NCBI RefSeq assembly: GCF_949628265.1 | Contig: NC_088788.1 | Span: 20,274,001 to 20,338,000, forward strand | Length of the DNA: 64,000 nt | Origin: Cloeon dipterum | Taxonomy: Eukaryota; Arthropoda; Insecta; Ephemeroptera; Baetidae | Reading direction: 5' to 3' | In this document: positions 26,224 through 39,528 of the stretch, one piece after another | Layout: the number at the start of each line of letters is the position of its first letter | How positions within the stretch are numbered: position 1 is the first letter of the stretch | Program-made: the position numbers and the translations under genes | Notes under the pieces: generated by a model | The model's database searches: none | What the model saw: the letters and a program-made list of their open reading frames with translations, nothing else | What the model was told of the DNA's origin: nothing

Positions 26224-29200
26224 TTTGTTGCTTGACTAATGACGCGCTAATTTTTTGCCACAATGGCTCGGCCCGGCGAATATGACATGTTTATTAATCG
26301 CCGCCGAATCGTGCCGCTTTTTAATCCGCACGGCGCCGCGTACGTTCCAAGTTTAGCAACTCGCGCCGTTGCGCCGACTTCCCGCAACTAATTAGCATTC
26401 ACAAGAACGAAATCTGCGCCGCCAAGCAGAATAACTTGTATGCTGCCAATTTGTATAAATTAAGCTCCAATTTAATTTGCTTTAATTACTTCGGAAACTT
26501 TTGCCGCGAGCGAGCGCGCGCGGTGGCTGAATAAAAATGGTTGTTGTGCCCTACTTTGGCGCTCACTTTCAGTGGTAGCTTTTTCATTGAATAGAAATCA
26601 TCAGAATAGTATATAGAAGGGGGTAAAAATGGCTTGTGTTACATCTGATAGAAAATCAGTGCTGTGCACGGGAATAAACTATCTTATACGGTAGAGTTTT
26701 TTAAACAATATATGAATAATTCAACGAGGCTTCAAAATATCTTTGTGTAAACAACAACAAAAATTTATTTTGTATCATACAATCTCTATAGTGCTTAGAC
26801 CAGTTTTTTAAACCGATAATACATTTATTTTTCATTTTAATTAAGAATGGAAATAAACATCTTATAAAATCAAAAAGGAAGCACTTGGTCTGCTTTGATT
26901 TGTGAAGTATTTTGTAAATTTTCAATTTTAAAATTAACTAAATTAACAAATGAATTTATTTCCACAATCGATAGGCTTTAATATAATAGGCTTTTAAAAA
27001 TTTTATCCCAGGGCTGAAAATAATAAAAACTATTAATTTAGTCAGTGGTGATTAAACAGGAGCAGCAAATTTTTACATCGGCCGTCCGATAAATGAACGG
27101 CTTCAGTCCAATTTGTCAAGGCCTCTTGTGTCAGACAAGTGGAGTATGCAACGTGGCGACCACGTGAGCCAGACAGGTTGCCTATTTTTCCTCTGACAGG
27201 TATTGGTGGGTGGGCAAAGCTGTGTAATAAGTTTTGCGGTGGAATTGCAATTACGAAGGCGCAAAACAAAAACACGGCCGCGAGTAATGAGCAATTTAAA
27301 TTGCCGACCATGCATCAGTCTACGCCCGTGGTGTCAGTGCGGATGAAATGTGGCGTGGCATTTGAATATTCAGAGATATTATGCCGTCGGCGTGCTCGGT
27401 ACTCTCGGCACCACACACACGCCTCTCGTCAGTCCAATCGCAGCCGCAGGAGAAAAAAGTTTGGCTCTGTTGTTCAAATCCTAATATAAAGTTCTTAACA
27501 CGTCGTGAGCGCGCGCGTGGAAAGGCTTTTCTTCTTCTTCTTTCCTCCCTCTTGAGTTCAGATTGACCCTGCTGCTAACGAACCAACCTTTTGAGGGTGA
27601 GCAAAGTTGTTGCTCGGCTACACGCTGGCAGGATTACTCGCGAGGAATGCTTTGAACCAGCCATTTCTCTCTGCCAGACACTTTTTAATGCTCGCATCAG
27701 GGGTGCTCGTGAGTAATACCACGCCCGCCTTCAAGAATGTTCCAAACTTCTACATTGCAGTCCCGGTGGGAAGGGATTTTTTCTTTTCTGGAATCATCAC
27801 GTTTTGCTATCTGAGGGGAATTAATTAGCACCTCTCTGCTTTTAAAATTAAAATAATAATTGAGGAAAGTAAAAATTGTTCTCAACAATATCAAAATAAG
27901 CCGTTCTTCCGTACTGTACAGTGCACTTAATTAAAAAAAATACAATTAAGATTTAAAATGCTAACGATATTTTTTAATTGATAACTTTTATGTATTTCTT
28001 GTATTTGTTTCTGGATGAGGGTACATGTGGGGCAAAATTGCTCTGCTGATCGACAGTGAAAAAAATCACTCACCATCCCCTCAAACTATACATAGGAGAA
28101 GAAGCTGACAGATACCAGCAGTTTCTCGCAAGAAAGCGTAATGAAAAATGTCATCAAACGCCACACTGGTTGTAAACCCGTGACACAAATATGACTCTTT
28201 CAATTAGCCGCAAAATCTTTCTCACTGCAGTATTTTAATTCCGGTGACAGGTCATTCCATGGTTTTACAACCAAAAAACACGTTTTGTCTCGATGCAAAC
28301 TCGAAACTTTATTGGAAGAAAATTAATACATTGTATTGATGATAAACTGCTATTAATTAAATGTTTTGAACTATACGATTGATAAAAGGACAGAGGAGCT
28401 AAAGAAACACAACTTCAAGTTAATATCCAACTTCAAAGTTGGCCAAGCCGAAAAATTGATTCAATTTTAATAAAACGGCAGCTGCGTAGGTTTCTGGCAG
28501 CGCTTCTTATAATTTCCACCCTCCCTAGCTTCTCTTTTCTCTTCCCTCTCGCGACGACAATTCAAATAGCAGTTAATAATGAAGCAGTCACGGACGGGGA
28601 CGCGATTGTTTGCCAAAAAGTGCATTTGGAAACCGACGCGGCCGGGCTGAATAATTTATCAAATGTACGGAAAAGCTTTCAAACGGGCGGTGCGAACGAC
28701 GCTCGGTGTAAAATAATAAAGCGCAGTAAAAGTGAGTAATCCTCGCTTGTCGCCGAATCTCGCTGCTCTGCTCATTAAGGATGCAGCGAGAGCTCATTTA
28801 ATTTCTGACGTTAGTGTGAATAGACGATGAGAAGGACTGTGTGTGTTTCTTTCATCCTGCTTCCTTAATGGATTTGTGAGAAGCGGCACCGGCTCTCTTC
28901 GCACAGATATTGAAAAGCAGCGCGAGATTCTCATTTGGCAGCGACACAAAAGTTTCTGTCAACAGTTGACAGTCTCACTGCTCCGTCTCTCATTTTCGCC
29001 AGCAGCAGATTTTATATATTTCTCACATCAGTCGTTTGCGGATGAAACAGCTTACTCTGATGGAAGAGAAACTTTGCCATTCGCCGGGAAAGCACCGCGC
29101 TATCAACAGAATTTATGGCTTTCTGCGAAACCAATTCAATTATTTGGCCTGCTTTCCTCACAAGAATTTGATAATTGGCTTTTTATAAATGCCGAAAGTC

Positions 29201-31254
29201 ATTAAAGTGGGTTTACGAGAGGGAAAATTTGAAAAAGTACTCCCCGAGGAGCGTTGACGCCTTGTCAGCACTTTCAACGCCATCGAATTTCATGACCGAT
29301 CACTCCCCCTGCAAAATACCCTCCCCCGCTGGCAGAAAAATGAAGCAATAAAACAGGACAAGATTTTTATGTTGCAGGATATTCTAGAAAGTTGCCAAAC
29401 TCGATCGAGGGGTAAATCTTCGGACGCTGCATATGCATGGAACGAGATAGCGGTCCGTTTGAAGCGTTTCACACTTTCCCAGGCGTAAATCAGGCTTGCC
29501 GCGGTGACAACCTAATCTTTCCGTTTTTCAGCATCATTATTCCTGCCGGCAGTGCGTGTTGTCATAATCGTAAACAGTCTCGGGAGGCCCAAAATAATCG
29601 CAGTAATATCTGGCCATTTTATCTCGCAGGCCTGGCGGCAGAGTCGGCGGGGGCAAAAATGGGCGTGCATTAGAGGATAAATCGCATGCGTTTTGTCATT
29701 TTCTCTTTGTCTGGCAAGCGTCGCGATGATTAATCCTGCCACGGCGTCTCGGGTCTTGAGCAATATGGGGAGACACTCTGGTGCGTGCAAACTAAGATGA
29801 GTCTCTGGGGTCTTGTTACTCTCTCGCTCTCCCGCTCGCAATCCTACAAGTCCAGCCGGCGCACCCACTGCATGCCTGATGATGAGAAAAAACAGACCCA
29901 GAATTTGATTTATTTCGGATCATTTTTTGCGGCTGATACCGACGCAGCTGCCAATCGAGCGGCGCTCTTATCTGCGACGGAGACGTGAGACAAAAGACTC
30001 GTTTTCGTTTTGCAGAGAGTAAAAGCATATTTTTTTCTGCTCCTGGTTGTAAGATGTTAGACTATAAATCATAATATAAAGTATCGTTCGCTGTATAGAT
30101 ATATCTAGACTTCGTATATCTGGAATACTTTCAACGGTCTCTGGTTGTTTTCAAGAAATTCGTTTCAATTATTGATTAAAAAATCCTATTAATAATCTTA
30201 ATCGGTTTTTAGACAAAAAAGAGAAATATTTAAGAAAGTTTCAAAATCAAAAGTATGTTAATGCAGATCACTTGGGAAAATTGTCACCGTAAATCCCTGC
30301 ATTCCAAATAAATGAACAAAATATCACTTGGAAAAGAGAAAAAATCAGTCGGTCCAGGAGGCCGAGAAAAACATCTGAGTACTGATTTTTTTTGTAAATA
30401 TAATCTTCATTTTTTCGTTCAGAATACTAATTCAGTGACATTAAAGTGGGCTTTAGATGGTTTTAAATCAAATTTAGACCGTTTTTGCTGATTAAAACAC
30501 ATTTTTTCAATTTTTATAGTGTTTTTGTCTTAAAAGATAAATTTTTTTTGTCAAACTCAGATGCTTTCTTAGACTAAATAACCAACATTAAACAAATGTT
30601 TACTTTTTTAAATTATTGCAACAATTAGGACTGTTAGCAGAAAAAATGTTTTTTTCTGTTGAAGTGTACAGTAAAGCGTTTATTCTAATGTTTTTAGGTG
30701 TTTAGAGGGCTATTAAGACGATTAAGACGGTTTCGAGAATTCCAAGTAAGTCTCCAAAGTCTCTTCAAATTGCATGATACGTGCTTATCGATGTCTTAAA
30801 GTAGCAAAAGAGAGTGAAATTTATGGATTAGTAGTGGAAGGGAACTTTCTTTATGAGAATCCGCATTTTAATACAGCCGAAGTTATTTTAAACAATTTTT
30901 TTAAACCATGGGAGTCATTTAACATTCTACAAAATGCGAAACTCTCCAAGCCTTGCGTGACAATTCCTGCGCTTCCTTTTTAGAATACCGCACTCGCTCA
31001 AGTAAACGGAGACTGAAAGTTATCTCCGCAACGCGAAAGCAGTGCGTGCACAATCAATTTTATTTATCTGAAATTAATTCTTGTCGGGAGCTGGTAGATT
31101 ACGCACAAGTTCTCAAGTAGCGAGCGCGTCTTAACGATAATTATCTTAGCCAATTAATTTAAAGCGAAGCCGAAAGGGGTTTATTATTACCAGCAGGCCT
31201 GGCGCGCGCCGAATAATAAAAGCGGCCGCCTCGGCTTCTGCTGCAGGCTGTGTA

Positions 31255-31256
<2 letters not shown>

Positions 31257-31305
<49 letters not shown>
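31257..31305. repeat. (GT)n microsatellite
   Basis: This is a 49-bp perfect GT tract at the left edge of a GC-richer island (about 31150-31640). Alternating GT tracts of this length can adopt Z-DNA under negative supercoiling; nothing else indicates a function. Confidence 0.95.
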
Positions 31306-31307
<2 letters not shown>

Positions 31308-34300
31308 GAATTACTTTTGCTCTTAAACAGATAAGACTGCCGCTGCTGGTGGTGCTGCTGGAAGACGCAGGATTAAATAAGTAACTTGTTGCCCTCTCCG
31401 CCCGAGAGTGAGTGACACGCGGCGCGACTCTGTGTTTGGCGCACTTCCAACGCGCCAATCAAGAACAGCCCCCAAATAATTAGTTCCTCTGCGGCGTGTC
31501 TGGACCGGCAACCGACCAACTCCTGCTTCTGGCCAAAATAGCAATCTGTTCGCAGTAATGTACGCTGCGGGTACGGGTACGGTGCTCTGCGTGTTGCGCA
31601 TGGTTTACAGCTTCATACGTCAATCTGGACTTTTAAATCGCCAACTTTTAGCTCTTGGAAACCTTCTTGTTTGGGAATTTTAAAAATATTTTATTGGTTT
31701 AATTGGATTATGTGACAGTAGTTTAGTATTACAATCCCTTTCCTATAAATCTAACAAATATGAATTGCTCGCCCTTGAAAATTTTAAAATTTAAGAAAAA
31801 GAACTGAAACGCGCTCTTGCATGGAAAGCAAACACAATTAACGTATATGCATACCTGAAGCGGTTCAAGAGCACGGTCCTTCCCTTTTGTTTGGAGCCAG
31901 CAGCCACACGATGCTGATGAGTGTCGTTTAATAGTGCAGAACTCGATTCAAAGGGTTCATCTGGAATTATATATGATTTAATTCTGTTGATTCAACTCGT
32001 TGGATACTACATGATTTCAATAATTTACCCAAAAAACTAAATTGTCGAATCCATAAAGTTTCCTTGTAAGCAATTAGACAAGTTGATTTCTGCACATTTT
32101 GTAAATTATCAACATTGTTTTCGATTTTTCATTTAACTTTTCCCAATTATTGTTGGAAAGTGCGTTTTCCTTTTTACTCCCATCAGGAACAAGTGGGAAA
32201 TATTTAAAAAAAGATTCCCAAATTTTCTCACTTTTATTCTATCTCTTATTCAAAGAAAAAAACTGACAAAACAATTATCATATATCTTTTAAATTGGAGA
32301 AGTTCAAAGGACCACCAAAGCTCATCAAAATTCATTTGATTTGAAATTCCATTCAATCAACTTAAAAGTTTATTTACTAAAAAAAATTGCAAATTGGTCG
32401 GCAATTTTGCAGAAATTTCATCAGCTAATTGCAGCATTAGGTCGGGTTGAGTGAGTTAGCAAAAAGTGGTTGTCATGATGAGTTAGCTTTTAGAGAAGAT
32501 AACAAGAAAAGAGACGCCGCGATGGCGAAAACCGTTCGTAAAAGTTGGAGCCTCGTCTGCTGATAGTAAAGGCAAAGGGGGACGCAGGGAGTCAAGTGTT
32601 GCATGCAGAGCAACAGCGAGAGACCTTTTTTCTTATCTCAGGAGCAGGGAGAATTCAAAACACGATCCCTTAAGCGAGGTGAAATATATTGCGAAGAAAG
32701 GCAACTTCAAAAGGGCCGACCCCGAATGTTCGGCTGCCCAGGCAGCGAGTGATCGCTGCACTTTTTCTAATATGCATCCATAAATATTTATTACGCGGGC
32801 CAAAGTTCCTTGAAAGGAACCTCTGCGTCGCTACGTGAGCCAAATTGGACAGAAAATTCATTGTGATTGAAAAGTTGCAGGGATCCTGCAGGAGCGAAAT
32901 GCAAAGTGATAGGTTCCTTCTGCAAATTCAGATACTTTTCCGTGAATTTGAGATGTTCGGCATGTATTTTATTTGGTCGACTATCCCTGAACTGCTGAGT
33001 ATTTTTTCTATGGGTTGACAAAATTGTAGATTAAATCAGGTGTTTGTTTTAAAAACAGTTTTCCCTTATACAATTATTTTTGACTATTTTCAAAATGTCC
33101 TGTTAAGACTGCATCCATAAATATTTTAATCTAACCAAATCCAGATATATTTCCATTACATCAGAGTAAAAATGAACGATTTCCAAAACAAACACTTTTT
33201 ACATTTCTGACTGTTGATATTTAGAATTAATTGAAAATTTATCATATCATTTAATTCTAATAAACTCTATTTACAGATTGGGATTAAATTCAGCTAATGT
33301 AATGCACTCACAGTCATAACCGAGCTGAAACGAGGCGGTTGAACTGAACAGAAATGAGCAAAAAGGCAGTAAATTTAACACCACCAGCCCTCGCTCATAA
33401 ACAGCGACAGCGCGCGAGCCAAATAAATAAAATACACGGCCGAGGGGGTGGGTGCATGCACACCCCGCTCGGAGATAGCAAATAATGCAGGGATGTGTAT
33501 GTGTGCACGTGTAATTAGCATTTACATGCAGACCGTGTGTTAATGCGACACCCACACCCCCCCTGCCCGGCCTGGTGTGTGTGTAAAATGTTGCATGTGC
33601 TGCAATTTTCGTATAAAATTTAATTATGATTTTAATCGCACCTGTTTCGTCGGCACATGGCGTTCGGAACTGCCTGCCTGCCTGCACACGAGAGGCCGAT
33701 TTTAAAATATTATAGCCGTCCGGATGCAACCCTTTCCGCATGCCAGGCTCTGTTCAATGAACAATGAAATGGCCTCGTTGCCGCGCTGATACCTTGCCTG
33801 ATAAATTCGCGCGACGCACCGCTTTGACGCGAAAAGCGCCCTTTTTTGCTCTCTTTTGCCGGCTCAAATTCCACCCGACTGGTAAATTAGATTGTCGATT
33901 GCGCTTTTAACTTGCACGAGAAGACCGCGTGAGCCAAGTAGAAATTCACGTTCTTCCTGCTTTCAATCACATTTGACTGAATTTAAATTTGCCGAGTAAT
34001 ACAAAATAAATCTACTATCCGAAAAATAGGATGTCGTGTGCTTGGTATATAACATTTTTTAATGTTAAATTTTAAGAGTAACCTTAAAAATTATAAAAGT
34101 AAATAAATCATAAGGGGTGGTTTAATATAAATTACTAGGATTTATAGATTTAAAAATGGCTATGCTTCCAACATGGGCGAAAAATTAAGGAATGAGTGTC
34201 TCAAAGTGAATGAATTGCTTTTATTTGATAGTTAGCTCACTTTTAGCCACCCGTTTCTTATTTGATTTGCATTTGGAAGAAGAAATTGTAAAATCTATTT

Positions 34301-35414
34301 TATTCTGAAAATAAAGGTTGAAATAGTTTATTTATTGCTCGAAAAATTATTTTGTACTCAAAAAATATAATTAATTGTTCCATTATTTTTATATTATTTA
34401 TAAATTATACAGATTTTAAATTATAGCAGAATTACCGACCAGACTGACCGCTGTGGAGGTGTTAACATTTTTATTTTAACTCAAAACTTAGAACTACTAA
34501 TTGGACAAATTAAAAATTTGATTTGAAAATAATAAAAACCCTATTTACGAAAAGTTAAATGCCTCCGACCATTCATTATACCCTCACTTACTGCAGGTAG
34601 TGTTCGTAAAAGGATTTTTGTGGGTAATAATATTCTGCACTTGAATGAGGAATAAATAAATAACAAAAACTCAGAAGCTAATTTTTCCCGAACCTTGTTC
34701 ATTAGACGACATTATTCCTAGTTTTATTGACGTTGCAAATTATAAAAGATATTTAAATGCAGCGCTTTTTCCATTGGCAGTGCCAACAATAGAAAAATCC
34801 CTTTTTTCTGGAGACAAAGACTCATAGAGGTGGCAACATTCGAGAGTGCAGAGAACAAGACTGGCGACAACTGCAATCTTATCACAAATTCATGACATCT
34901 GCTGGCTCTCGTCGCTTCTGGGAACAATGGCGCGAAATTAAAAGTTGCCAGCTTGCAGATCGTGCCGCGATCGCAATCATCTGTTTCAGAATGAACGATT
35001 ATGCAGAGGCGGAGAAACAAAAAGCTAGATAAATAATCTGTCGGCGTGTGCAGTCAGCAGTTTAAATGATTCTCGTCCGCAGCCGAACGAACGAGAAGAC
35101 GAAGAAGAAGGAGATTTCCGGTAGCCAGCTATATTTTTCCATCGTGGCAAGCAAATACTAAAGAGATTGCCGTCGGCGGTTTGGCTGAATTAAAAGCGGT
35201 TGCGTCAGCGATATTCATGATTGTGATGGGGCACAAGTGCCGCCGCCGCCGCTGCTGCTGCTGCTGCTCACTTTGGGGTTTCATGCTGAACAACCCCTCG
35301 AGCCGAAAAGCAGCGCATGGAGGCAAAGAAAGAACTTCTTACTTGACAGATCTTGTAACTGGATGGAACCAAGCCGCTATCTCAATCTTTAGAAAAAGCC
35401 GGCTCATCCCGCCG

Positions 35415-35459
35415 TCCGCCCGCCCGCCCGCTTGCTTGCCTGCCTGCTCGCTCGCTCGC
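35415..35459. repeat. Evolving tetranucleotide array
   Basis: Consecutive four-base units change stepwise along the tract: about three CCCG-type units, two CTTG-type, two CCTG-type and three CTCG-type. This looks like one tetranucleotide microsatellite in which point changes have been re-expanded locally. Confidence 0.8.
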
Positions 35460-38400
35460 CTCCTCGCAAATCCCTGCGCTTTTTATCTGTTGACTGCTGA
35501 CGCGCCGCTCTCCGCAAGACGCAACCCTTGCGAGCAATTAGTCACACCCACCGCTCTTCGGGGCTTTGCCGTCAAGTGTCCTCCCGCGGGTCAGCTGTGT
35601 CATCGAGGCTCCAGCACAAACTGACTGAAATGAAAGATTTTTTTCTAAAATGAAAATTTCACGCTTGATTTCTTCAGTTAGAAAAGTTAGAGATTTCCTT
35701 TTAAATAAAGCGTCGAGAACATGAGCTATCATTGGAAACTGTCAATAAATCGTATGTTTAGCTGGAGAATTATTTTTGCAACTCTAAATTTTAGCATAAA
35801 CATTGGCAAAAACAGATATTTTATTTGAATAAATAAAATTGAATATCTTAAAATTTGCCATTTTCTGGGAACACAAATTTTAACATTATCAAACTGAACG
35901 CTCGCCTTCTCAGTTAAATTATGATTTATGATAAAATAATTACATTTTTGACCCTGTTATACACAGATTAATTATATCAATTCCACACGATAGCAGTGAA
36001 ATTTTAAAATAACGAGAGTTATTTTGGTATCCTAATTTAGTTAAAACTTTAAAAAATAAAATCGCAAAGTTAATTTATATTTTTTAAGGTGGGTATAATT
36101 TAAAAATGTCGAATTCTGAACTGAGGTCACAACCCGACAGGCTGCAATGAAATCACTACATGTCAAAACGTAGAATTCTAACCGTTACCTTTTTAGAATA
36201 ATTAAAAGTTTCATTTTTCATTCCTTCACTTCGATCACAAATGCCTGATTTAAAATACCGATTCAACGAGGTGCGGCTGGCTCTCCATGCCAAGCGTCAC
36301 AGATTGACTGACAGCATAGCGATCAGATCGAGGTGCATTTTAATCCTGAAAAATCACAACCGTTTGTGTCCCGGCGGAGCGATCTGGCCGATACGAAACG
36401 GCCGAATCGGAGAGCGGTTGCGGTCGATTAATTACCATCCGACCGCAAAGCACGTGCAATCAAACATCTCCGGCCGGGCTGTTTTTGTCACCGCGGCGTC
36501 TTATGGGCTGCACACGCCGAGAGAAAGACAAATTGCCGCGTAACACGGCTTAACTGCAGGAGCTGCATATCGAAATAATAAATAAGGCCGATCCCCCATG
36601 CGAGTGAGCGCGCGCGAATTAATCAGATAAACATACATAGAGAGCGAGAGAGAAGGGGATGATGCCGCGATTCGAAAGCAGATAGACGATCGCGTCCCCC
36701 ATGCCGCATGCGAGAACGACCTGCTCCCCCTTTCATCCCTTTTCCGAATGTGACCGCTTGTTGAGTTATGGCCTGCACTTTTGATATATCAAAAACAATA
36801 TTAGTCCAATGCATTAGAGTGCCCGTCGCCGCAGATTAGAACAGGACAAAAGTTTTGTTGCGCGGATTCGCCCGCGCCGCGTGTCCGTGTCGCCTTTGTT
36901 TTGCTCATTTGAATAGACACACGAGTGCATATCCGCGACTCCTGCAGCATCCGCGGCTTTGATTTATGCCCATGGTGAGAGCCAGCTCTTTTATCAGGCT
37001 TATGGAATATATTATTGCGAATTAAGTACTCTCAATTTACAAGAAAAACAAATAAAAATCATGGCTATTAAACTTTTGGTTTGAGTGTGCAAGTAATATT
37101 ACAAAAAAGTAAATTTTAAAATTATATTATTTTTTGTTACTGTTATAAAACAAAAATTTTTGTTAAATTTTAATTATTTAAACTTAAATACAAATTTAAA
37201 TTTTTTTGGTTTAAATTTTGAAGTTATTTTTGCGATAAATTTTGTTTCCCTTTAGCTTAATGTCAACTATTATAATGTTAAAAATCTGTATAAATATTTT
37301 CTGAGCCCATCTTAGAAGCAATTGTAAGACATATAACACATATTTTTTTGGTTAGAAGACATGTAGTTTTGATATAATAATAAATTTAATTGATATGACT
37401 CGAGAATAAAAGAAGAACCGAATTAAGGTTAATTTCTTCGTATGTATGGTACAATTTATAAGTTAACGTTTGTAGACTCTAAGGATTCAATTTTTTAGAT
37501 AAAAAAGCAACCTATATCTATTTTTCTCAGTGGGATGTAATTAAAAAAATCAATCAAATATTTTTGTATTCTCATCGACCAAGTTGACTTAGTATATTTT
37601 TTGTCAAAAAAAGGACTGAAAATAGCTTTTCTATCATTAGTTACTAAACTCAATTTCAACCCCTTGCCATCTGCTGACCAAAAGAGAGCGACCGAGAGCA
37701 TTGTGCGAACAAGTCAGTTAATTTCGTCACGGAGCCACCCCCGGCGAGAATGCTCTGAGGTGCAAGACTTGGTCGTCAGCGTCAGCAGTATTAATTATTT
37801 CCGGGCATTTGAATAAAACGGCAGTTAGCCGAGCGGCGAAACTGTCTATATCGCACCGATCATGCAGCGGTGGCAACGGCTAGATTTGTTGCGCGTCACT
37901 TGCAGGGATGCGCAATAATTATTATTAGAGTCGGTGCCGCATGCAGCCAGAGATAAAGCGGCCCATTAAAAACACAGCCTGCAGTAATGCGGCTGCACCG
38001 TACGCGCGCGTCCGCCGTGGGAACTCGCTCCAATAGTATGCATTATTCCGTGCACAGCGAGCATTCTCTTCCCCCGCAGCTCAGCTTCAACATCGGCAGC
38101 AGCAGCAACAGAGAGTCAAGGAGTCAACCGCACGCAGTTCGACGTAATAAAATATCGTCCGACTGGATGAGTATGCGCCATGCACTTTTATCTGTGCACG
38201 CCTCATTTAAAAATTCGCGTCCGCTCGCAGTTAATCGCATTTAAAACGGCCTGACTCGTAAATCTGCCGCTTTGATCTCTCTTTCTGATCGTCCTCGCGG
38301 GAATCGAGTTCTCATAATTTGCGGCCGACCGATTATTTTCATAGTCGCGTGTGTCTGCTTTATTATGCAGAAATAGCAAAGTGCTGCGCGTTGCGATTTT

Positions 38401-39483
38401 CCGGCGTGCGCCCTCAACATTATGCACTGTCGCATTTTATCCTCTGCAGTAGATTGAAAATACGCTCAAGCGTTTCTTGTAGAGAGAAATGCATCGATTT
38501 GTAATTTGCCTCAGTAGTCTGTGCGATGAACACCGCTCTATTTTGTTTTTGTCTGAAATTGAGCATCAATTACAAAAGTGCTTTTAAATCAAATTGAAAG
38601 GAATTTAAATTAGTTAAAAGTACTCGACTTCCTCATTTAGAACGTTTCCTTTATGATTAAAAGCTCAAATAAATTAATCATAAATAATCACTTTGTTATT
38701 CCATTTTGTTTAATTGAAATTAGGGAGATGTTTTAATGTTATTTTAAAAAATTCTTTTCGTGATATAGGGCTTCGGGTAAAAGCCGAAACTAGTAGAGCG
38801 TAAAAAGAATTTAGCTTCGAGGAAAATTTCCGGAATTTCGATTAAATTTGAAGCGAAGGACCTCTTAAGAATTATTCAGTAATTCAAATGATAATCTTGA
38901 GAATTCGGAGATCTCGTGGCAACAAATTAATGTACTTCAAATGTTTCCAAAACATATATATTTTGTACTATCGGTTAACAGGAAAAGTAAATTATCCATT
39001 ATTAACTAAACTATAGTTAAATACATATTTTTTTGCATCATCAGATGTTGAAAGAAACCCGTATTTCATCCTCGTTGTCAACATGTATAATCTCTTGACT
39101 CACATTTGCAAACAATTTCATGAATGCTATAAGATTACTTCCAAACAGATGGCATGGTTTATAAAAAAATCTTCTCATTCTTCTATGGGTTAAAAAGCCT
39201 AATTTTTTCCGATATCAAACAAAATTATGGAGTGGCCGGAGTCAGTTTCCAAAAGAGCAGCTAATCAACAAAAAGGAAGCTGCAGAGATATATTGAAGCA
39301 GCGGCCTGGAATATCCGCATAAAAGCTCTTCTTTTCTAATAACGAAAATAGCAATATTCGCGAGCTGATGCCGCATCTCATCATCATTATTATTTTCAAC
39401 AGGGACTGGTTGATGAGAGAGAGCAGCTTTTCACATCACATCACAGAGAGATCTACTTGGGCCTCTGCATTTCCAAATAAAAG

Positions 39484-39485
<2 letters not shown>

Positions 39486-39526
<41 letters not shown>
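39486..39526. repeat. (CT)n microsatellite
   Basis: This is a perfect 41-bp CT tract, equal to GA on the minus strand, and the fourth GA/CT tract of the desert. Confidence 0.95.

Positions 39527-39528
<2 letters not shown>

Larger units (their letters stand above)
19352..31256. other. Gene desert, segment D
   Basis: No conserved coding sequence found. GC- and CpG-richer islands are seen near 19480-19990, 20640-21370, 22730-23580, 24290-24970, 25780-26590, 27050-27840 and 28440-29990. AT-rich spacers, among the most AT-rich of the window at 21380-22400, 25000-25780 and 30020-30750, separate them. A TGACGTCA palindrome occurs at 20602-20609. Open frames here are mostly in the islands and overlap on both strands. 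Confidence 0.5.

Noticed and set aside
33271-33741. 156-codon minus-strand frame
   Set aside because: Low-complexity His/Thr/Pro content comes from GT-, CCCC- and CTGC-rich DNA. No domain recognised.
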